A DNA stretch of 64,000 bases, taken from NCBI GenBank assembly GCA_021234155.1, contig JAJEKV010000265.1:188001-252000 (forward strand). Reading direction: 5' to 3'. Position numbers and translations under genes: made by a program. Within the stretch, counting starts at the first letter, position 1. Each line of letters begins with the position of its first letter. The notes under the pieces were generated by a model. The model was not told the origin of the DNA. It worked only from the letters and a program-made list of their open reading frames with translations, and made no database searches. This DNA comes from Isoetes taiwanensis. Lineage: Eukaryota; Streptophyta; Lycopodiopsida; Isoetales; Isoetaceae. Shown one piece after another: positions 58,196-64,000 of this stretch.

Positions 58196-58282
58196 ACATT
58201 TAAGGTAATATGTACTCTCGTCTCGAATGCCCCTGGTGTTGTTCCAGACTTAAGATTTGGTCCAATGGATCGCGGCCGCGAT
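57974..58282. repeat. Cluster of three GC-rich palindromes (ATCGC family)
   Basis: 57974-57987 ATCGCGGTGGCGAT; 58172-58185 ATCGCCGCGGCGAT, perfect; 58269-58282 ATCGCGGCCGCGAT, perfect. The last lies about 35 bp before the putative splice acceptor (TTGTTGCAG, 58316) of the DUF7869-like remnant. Confidence 0.8.
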
Positions 58283-58316
58283 TTATAACACTACTTTCTC
58301 ATGTTATTGTTGCAGG

Positions 58317-61310
58317 ATGGAGCTAAAGTGCATGTCATACAATGGCATTAAAGTTGCCGAGGGCAAAGTACACAGCTTTACTACTCATCATAATTTTCCC
58401 CTGCCTGAGGGATTCAAGGTCGTGTCGCTAGAAAGTATTTTCAATGGAGATGCGCGTTGCCTATCACGAACACGAGATTGATACACTTGAAGAGTCAAAG
58501 GGGTCATTTATTCTTTGGCCCAAAGAATGACATCTCGGACCCGGAAAGTCACGGGAAGATAATCACAGTCACACCACCGGCACAGGTTAAATGCATAAAT
58601 TGGTTGTGCATTGAAGACGAAGATGCAAAGCCCGAGGGATGCCCTCGACATGAAGGTATTTCAAGAGAGGAACTCATGGAAAAGACTTGCTCATTGTTGC
58701 ACGAATGTTGTGGTAAACCATATGCATTGGGTGTAATAATTTTCACATCACGATTCCGACATGAAGTTGGGAAAAGAGTTCTTGGGTGTGACAATTATGA
58801 GGTTGTATCCAATGCCGGAAAGAACGTCTATGAGATGCAGGGCTTGTGCCGAGGTACCACAAGCTGTATGACTTAGTGAGATGGCTGCTTGACTTGGTGA
58901 TGATGGATAATGTTCCGTCTCCAAGCTCATTAAGCGATGAGAGAGGACTTCATGGAAGTGGAGCCATACATACTGAAATTGAAGGAGAGTGCGTTAAAAG
59001 AAGACCATATAGAATGATCAATTGAGCGGCCGAAAAGCCTGCTCCGCCAAGCAAAGCGGCAAGGAAAATCCTTGCCTTCGGCGATTCGGGATTTCAAGTC
59101 GATCAATTTCTTTGCATTAGAAGATGTTGTGCAAATTTTACAATGTGTGAGATCACGTGCATTAGGGCGTTCTATTGGAATATGAAAGCGGTGATGAGAA
59201 CCACCTTCACTTATAACATGCTAGACCTTTGCTCCGAGAATGGTCGGTAAACGGCGATGATAAACAACAAACAAGTATGCTTGAAAGCATGGTATCGACT
59301 TATGGTATACCACTTGTCTACATTCTACAAATGGCGGAAATTGTTTATGGGGGGGCATAGGATAGTGAACATGGTAATAATGGACTCAAGAAAACCGGAT
59401 CCCACACCCTTCTTTGGGGATGCCATATTAACTATGTACATAGATGAGAATGCAGAGGTCATGCCTCATAGATCCAAAGTAACCACGGAAGGTGCAAGGG
59501 AGAATGTGAAGCGACTACCCTCCTGTCTTGACGAAAAAAGATATTCTTCATGAGGTTGACCAAGGCGTAATGGAGATGGCGGGAAGCACATATCTCGTAA
59601 ATATGGATTTCTTGAATGTATGGAAGGAGCACCACAAAGAGGTTGGAATAGCAAAAAGGATTGCCTTCTCTAAATGTAATAGTTGTATTGTAATAAAGAG
59701 AAATTAGCCAAGACAAGAGATCCAAGAGAGAGAAGAGAGGCTGCAGATGGACGGGGAAGGCTCACATATTTTGCTTTCGGATGTCTTGCGAAGCCTTTAT
59801 TGGTCATGGAGAGCTCTTTCACACCGTTTTCTCGGAGCATGCACTCCACAATCATACCGACAAAATGGACGAGAATAAGACAATGTTGCCTAGACTTGAG
59901 GTTTAGTCAAGTCGATTGGTGGGGAGAGGCGTTTGAAAGTAAGTTTGATTTGGTGCACTCATGCATGGCCATGGCATAGGTGCCTTGGGGCATTTCTCAC
60001 TTGACCTTTGGAAAGATGACTCTAATTTTCATATTGGGTCATTGAACCATACATTGAAAACTATGGAGGATGCCTCTTTGGACAAGCTGGGGCAACTTGA
60101 GGGAGTCATCCCTTACGGAATCACGAAGGGGTGCTACAATATTAAACACTTTTGCTTTGAAGACCAAAAGGTCAACAACACGAGCCTTTGCTTTTGTGGC
60201 CCCCCGGCACCACCGGTGCGGCATAAAATGACTACCGGGGAGGCTCTACTTGCAATTAGACAATTGTGGCGGAATAAAAATAGATATCTTTTTTGTTTCT
60301 TTGGGTGTTTTCGAGCAAATCATTTCGGGTTCATGATGGTGGGTCACACACACGATGATATTGATGCTCTATTCGGTAACTACCACGACTCGCTTTCTGC
60401 GAGATCGGATCTTGTGACTATTCGAGCTTATGCAACTTTTTGGGAATCGGCACCAAAGCACCCGACACCATACCTAGTCAGGGTTCCGGATTGGAAGTCT
60501 TTTTGTGAAAGGGTACATCCCGGATAAAAAGATCGATTGATTGGTCACTTGAAACCCCCTTTTCAAGTTTACGTATGAAGATGGATGGCCTTTAATGTAC
60601 TACAAGATGAGGCAGGTCATCGAGAATGGTTGCCCTCACAAAGGTATTAGAATGTGGAAAGCGGGCCGAGAATGATTTTGCCCATGATGCCCTGGGGCTC
60701 GCCAAAAGGCGGTGATGCCGTATGGTAGCTTAAAAGACATTGGAGCATTAAGATCATCTATTGCAAAATATATGATGCTTTGGGCCCATATTTCTAGGGG
60801 AGGTGAGACTTCGTGGTCTAATGCTTACACAGTGAAGTTATTGACTCCGGGTCGGATCTAATCGTGTTCTAAGTGTGGTTCCCACAAGCATTGTAGAAAT
60901 CAAGGACTTACGGCCTATCACGGGGGCAAGATGTCTTTGGTTGAGCCGAGAAAGCACTTATTTGGTTGATGAGTCACGATGCACCCCCACCTTATGTAGG
61001 ACCTGCAAAGGATAAGCCTAGAAACCCGGTACATGTATTTGACCCATACCAGGATGTAAAGAAAGGTATGTTATTGCTTATTAGACATGGAGATGCTTGT
61101 CCGACATGGCTAGGCTATGCAGAAGAGGAGCCCATACAGAATCCCACTCTTCCACATTACGAGGAAGTGCTTGTGTCTTGGTGGGAGCCAGTGGTGAGGA
61201 AAGGAACCACCTATAGCCAGCAGTACAAAGATTGCTGGGAGAAGAAGTGGAGGCCAAATCCAAATGACCCACCGCGCTACCAACATCTGAAAACTGTTGA
61301 CTATGGTTGA
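58317..61310 (+). pseudogene. DUF7869-like transposon-associated protein, decayed
   Basis: From a TTGTTGCAG acceptor the remnant reads VHSFTTHHNFPLPEGFKVVS, EIDTLEESKGSFILWP (shifted), and EELMEKTCSLLHECCGKPYA to 58876. After degraded sequence it resumes near 59780 (ALHNHTDKMDENKTMLPRLE) and 59961-60527, with GVIPYGITKGCYN, FGFMMVGHTHDDIDALFGN and SARSDLVTI. It continues via YEDGWPLMYYKMRQVIENG (60570) to 60966-61310, with VFDPYQDVKKGMLLLIRHGD, TWLGYAEEEP, SWWEPV and CWEKKWRPNPNDPP. The GHTHDDID motif and the tryptophan-rich C-terminus match DUF7869-type proteins, which are probably encoded by mobile elements and have no proven activity. Several shifts and stops interrupt it. Confidence 0.65.
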
Positions 61311-61333
61311 TTGGTCAAGAACAAGCCATCACA

Positions 61334-61656
61334 GGGTGAAAGCATGCTACGGTGTACCACTTTTGGAACCCTCAAAAGTACCTACACTGGGTACTTTTAA
61401 AACTGGTACTTTCTACTTTTTCTTTCCATTAAAATCAATCCAAAAATTTTGAGTTGAAGGTCAATAACATATCAATCTATAGTATTAGAGGATGACAATA
61501 CTATTAGAGACTAAAATGGATGAATAAACTCTCAAACTTATTGTTTATTGAGACATTAATGCAAGTTCCCAGTACCCAGTGTTGGGTACTTTTCTGGGTA
61601 GTTTCGCACTCCCTAAAAAGAACTTTAGATGGTACACCCTAGCATGCTTTCGCCCC
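61334..61656. mobile_element. MITE of about 323 bp
   Basis: The left end GGGTGAAAGCATGCTACGGT pairs with the right end ACCCTAGCATGCTTTCGCCC in inverted order. GGGTACTTTT words recur inside both ends. CACA or ACA on both sides (61330-61333 and 61656-61659) may be the short target duplication, but the exact edge is ambiguous. Confidence 0.7.
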
Positions 61657-61915
61657 ACAAGTAATGATCCCTACGAGTGTAGGAATCCAGCTCCAAGAAT
61701 TATTAGCTAAAGAAGCTGCTGAAGATGAAGGGGACACTTGAGGCTATTAAAGGTAAGATATGCATTATTCATCCACTCAACAACACAACTTTTCTTCTAC
61801 ATAACTATTATATCATATATCATTTAGGCAAACTTGCATCTTATATAGGTGATGCGTCTTGCATTTTTCATCTCAACACAAGAGCTCTTACACTATACAA
61901 TGTTGAACAGGTGAT
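61657..61915. other. Short AT-rich gap, no gene recognised
   Basis: Contains only unsupported short frames. It would be the downstream region of the minus-strand ORF that follows. Confidence 0.3.
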
Positions 61916-62158
61916 TCATTCATCATCAACATCAGTAGTAGTGATCCCTGATATCTCATAGCTATTGCGCTCAGGAAGCCAAATCAGATGGATCATAACA
62001 CGAATTGGCACAGGGCAACGAATCTCAGCACCCAAAGCTTTTCTTCGCAAGTAGGGATCAAGAAGAAGACCCCTGTCTAGGCAACCGACAAGATCAGAGT
62101 GGCTCATTGAGCACTTGATCGCCTTGATGTGGTGAACTGATGAAGGCGAAAAATCCAT
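61916..62158 (-). CDS. Small novel protein, 80 residues, tandem paralogue 1
   Basis: The complete ORF (ATG at 62158, stop 61916-61918) has HIKAIKCSMSHSDLVGCLDR, LLLDPYLRRKALG, VMIHLIWLPERNSY and the C-terminus ITTTDVDDE. The neighbouring ORF at 62622-62864 has the same pattern: HI---KC--S--DL--C---G--LDP-L--K--G----C-----RV--H--WLP, ending VDDE. Conservation concentrated in coding positions and shared upstream elements argue that this was a real gene. No family is recognised. No signal peptide or membrane segment is seen. A TATA-type box lies 37 bp upstream of the ATG. Confidence 0.55.
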   Translation of the reverse strand: MDFSPSSVHHIKAIKCSMSHSDLVGCLDRGLLLDPYLRRKALGAEIRCPVPIRVMIHLIWLPERNSYEISGITTTDVDDE

Positions 62159-62194
62159 GGGAGAAGAATGAACTTTAGCCCCGAAGTGAGAAGC

Positions 62195-62204
62195 TTTTAT
62201 AGTG
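62195..62204 (-). promoter_or_regulatory. TATA-type box upstream of paralogue 1
   Basis: Minus-strand CACTATAAAA, preceded by AATTCTACTT, ends 37 bp before the ATG at 62158. The same box with the same spacing precedes paralogue 2. The spacing implies a very short leader. Confidence 0.55.
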
Positions 62205-62621
62205 AAGTAGAATTATTGAGGTGAATTATTGGGGTAGACTTTACTGCCATTATTGCGCGTGTATAAGACTGTTGTATACATACAAGTATAATACATCTTT
62301 CGTATGGATATGTGTATGCTTTTAAAACATGTTTTGTGGATTTTAATATGGTAGAAGTTTTTGTGCTTGAGTAATTCAGGTGTGATTGAAAATAGGGACT
62401 GCTTGCAGATATAGTGGAAGTCGAAGAGCACACCCTTACACTACACTCAGGTATGATACATCAAACAATATTCATTGTGCTATTACATCCTTACATAGTT
62501 CATAGGTGCTCATACCATTATTATATCATAAACAAATACAGTAGTCATCACTGATAACATTGATTGTAATACATAGTTCATAGGTACTCATGTCATTATT
62601 ATATCCTTAGCAGATACAGAT
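62205..62621. repeat. Spacer of the tandem small-gene duplication
   Basis: The upstream regions of the two paralogues are alignable (ACAAGTATAAYACAT, TTTGTGCTTGAG-AA-T-AGGTGTG), so the duplication unit is about 706 bp and includes the promoter. ATAGTTCATAGGTRCTCAT-CCATTATTATATC occurs twice within the spacer (near 62496 and 62574). Confidence 0.6.
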
Positions 62622-62864
62622 TCACTCATCATCAACACCAAAGCTCGTGATGCTATTCAGCTTATAGATCTCCTAATCAGGAAGCCAGTAAATGTGGACC
62701 ACAACACGAGTGAGCTTCTTGCAAGCACTAGCATGACCATCAACTTTAGATTGGAGCCATGGATCAAGATTAATACCATTTCTAGCGCATTCGTTCAGAT
62801 CGTTGTAGCTCAAGTAGCACTTGAAAGATCGGATGTGCTCTGGACGAGGCATCGAGGAAGCCAT
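62622..62864 (-). pseudogene. Small novel protein, tandem paralogue 2 with internal TAG
   Basis: ATG at 62864 begins a frame with HIRSFKCYLSYNDLNECARN, INLDPWLQSKVDG and VVVHIYWLPD. A TAG at 62673-62675 then stops translation at residue 64. Beyond it the frame continues EIYKLNSITSFGVDDE to a TGA at 62622-62624, matching the end of paralogue 1. So this copy is either a single-lesion pseudogene or makes a shorter product. Promoter and spacing are conserved. Confidence 0.55.
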
Positions 62865-62900
62865 GGAAGATGAATGACCTCTACCCCCGAGTCGAGCTAT

Positions 62901-62910
62901 TTTTATAGTG
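62901..62910 (-). promoter_or_regulatory. TATA-type box upstream of paralogue 2
   Basis: Minus-strand CACTATAAAA ends 37 bp before the ATG at 62864, exactly as in paralogue 1. Confidence 0.55.
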
Positions 62911-63143
62911 AAGTAAAATTATTGATGTGAATTATTAGTGTAGAATGTAGGGCCATTATTAAGCTTCAACAAGTATCATGTACACGTACAAGTATAACAC
63001 ATAATTTGTATATATATGTGTATGTTAATTACGTCATGTTTCTTGGGCTCGAGAACTAGGTAAAAGTATTTGTGCTTGAGCAAATTAGGTGTGCTTAAAA
63101 TTCTCAAAATTGCGTTATTTTCTCCAATTAATGAAATCATGCT
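62911..63143. other. Upstream region of paralogue 2
   Basis: AT-rich sequence alignable with 62205-62400. No gene seen. Confidence 0.35.
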
Positions 63144-63712
63144 TAGAAGGTAAATGAAGTTCTAGAACTACGGAGGTAGTTGGTTGGTAAATTACTTAGT
63201 TTATCCTCCCCTATTTATCTTCTTTCACGTTCCTTCGTTCTTCATCAGCTCCTCATTGTAGCATCTCCTTCTTAGAGTTTGGTCCCACCCACCCGCCCTC
63301 CCTTATTGGATGTTGCATACTCGGTTGACGTGATTTGGTATTTGGTGAGGCCCTCGTGCCTGGTTGGAGGTCCTCGTGCCTGGATGGCCTCTAGTGGATT
63401 TTGTTTTTCCTTGTTGTATTTTGCAGAAAGCAGGTCAGGAGCACGTAGGAAATGAGTTGGGATTTTGGTCGAGTAGGTCATATTCCAGTCACTTGTTGAA
63501 GACTAATAGAGAAGGCAATGAAAACATGGAGTTTTATTTCATTATTCATTGTATTTCCTACCCGACAAGGCCGGTGAGCATGAGGATATAGCATTTTGTA
63601 CTCTGTTATGACTTTGGGCACTAGCATAAGTTAGTGATGCCATTATGGTTAGGGTTTTTCCTCGAAAACCCGTGAGGGCGAGGTTTTTTAATCCCGATCA
63701 TAATGGTAATGA
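63144..63712 (+). repeat. LTR-like repeat X, copy 2 (inverted relative to copy 1)
   Basis: Plus-strand AGAAGGTAAATGAAGTTCTA through TTTTTTAATCCCGATCATAA matches the reverse complement of 42590-43205 closely. It includes the TATA-like CTATTTATC and the CAGAAAGCAGGTCAGGAGCA block. It has fewer GGCACGAGGGCCTCC-type units than copy 1. Confidence 0.6.
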
Positions 63713-63773
63713 ATGCTACTTGGGCATCTCCTTTCATAACCAAACTCAACACAAATACATTTTGGACCCAGAT

Positions 63774-64000
63774 AGTGAGACCATTATGGCCGGGATTAAA
63801 AAACCTCGCCCTTTCGGGTTTTCGAGGAAAAACCCTGACAATAATGGTATCACTAATCTATGTTAGGGTCAAAATACAATAGACTCTATATCCTCATGCT
63901 GACAAGCCTTGTTGGGCGAAAAACTACATAAAATTGGAGCACTCATATTTGCAATGCCATCTCTGTTGATCTTCGTCTTGTGCACTAATTGAGAACCTTT
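63774..64000 (-). repeat. Repeat X, copy 3, truncated by window end
   Basis: CCATTATGGCCGGGATTAAA onward matches the reverse complement of the end of copy 2 and thus lies head-to-head with it across a 61-bp spacer. The spacer's GGCATCTCCTT--ATAACCAA also adjoins copy 1 near 42551. The copy runs off the window. Confidence 0.55.

Noticed and set aside
1-64000. tRNA, rRNA or other structured RNA genes
   Set aside because: No cloverleaf with A/B boxes or rRNA core sequence was recognised by eye; tRNAscan-SE and Rfam would settle this.

Overview
The window reads as nuclear DNA from a land plant. It is almost entirely transposable elements, nested transposons and fragments of host genes they captured or broke. 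The plant call rests on a CACTA (En/Spm) transposase with its plant-type DUF4218/DUF4216 tail, Ty1/copia elements primed by initiator-Met tRNA, Helitron termini, and pieces of plant gene families: HD-Zip II, UDP-glycosyltransferase, PLS-type PPR, Tm-1-like and receptor kinase. The lineage is not fixed by the sequence. PPR style and a DUF7869-like protein would suit a seed-free plant, but this is inference.

Region 1 (1-13483) is one CACTA transposon cut by the window start and ending in a CACTACTAGA-type terminus. Its transposase gene is split by a 9.2-kb Mutator-like insertion (543-9763) with a near-perfect 10-bp target duplication. That insertion carries two blocks of a 19-bp tandem repeat, a 0.55-kb-arm palindrome and a genomic fragment of an HD-Zip II homeobox gene with introns. 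A 245-bp hAT-like MITE (11347-11591, 8-bp duplication) sits in the last transposase exon, and a poly(A) retroposon (12726-13047, 11-bp duplication) sits downstream. Deleting both DNA elements in silico restores the transposase reading frame.

Region 2 (13.9-20.5 kb) is a minus-strand UDP-glycosyltransferase pseudogene with a young copia element inserted in its second exon. The 239-bp LTRs differ at one base. Region 3 (20.6-25.9 kb) holds a GC-rich hairpin array, a decayed MULE transposase, remnants of a protein with an HGKG motif, and a palindromic MITE.

Region 4 (25.9-36.9 kb) carries several minus-strand Helitron-type 3' ends and captured exons (Tm-1-like, receptor kinase, a possible MutS-like exon, unidentified exons), then a PPR pseudogene. 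Region 5 (36.9-44.6 kb) has AT-rich DNA, a truncated copia element, an LTR-like repeat and a 1.35-kb element with 66-bp inverted ends.

Region 6 (44.6-61.3 kb) is the least familiar. A decayed, multi-exon minus-strand gene of unknown family (45.1-53.8 kb) is broken by a full-length copia element. Plus-strand remnants follow, ending in a DUF7869-like protein with a VGHTHDDID motif. Nine short GC-rich palindromes related to ATCGCGGCCGCGAT occur only across this stretch. Together these may be remains of one large element. Region 7 (61.3-64 kb) has a MITE, a tandem pair of about 80-residue ORFs with equally spaced TATA boxes, and an inverted copy of the region-5 repeat. Apart from one of these small ORFs, no intact ordinary host gene was found.
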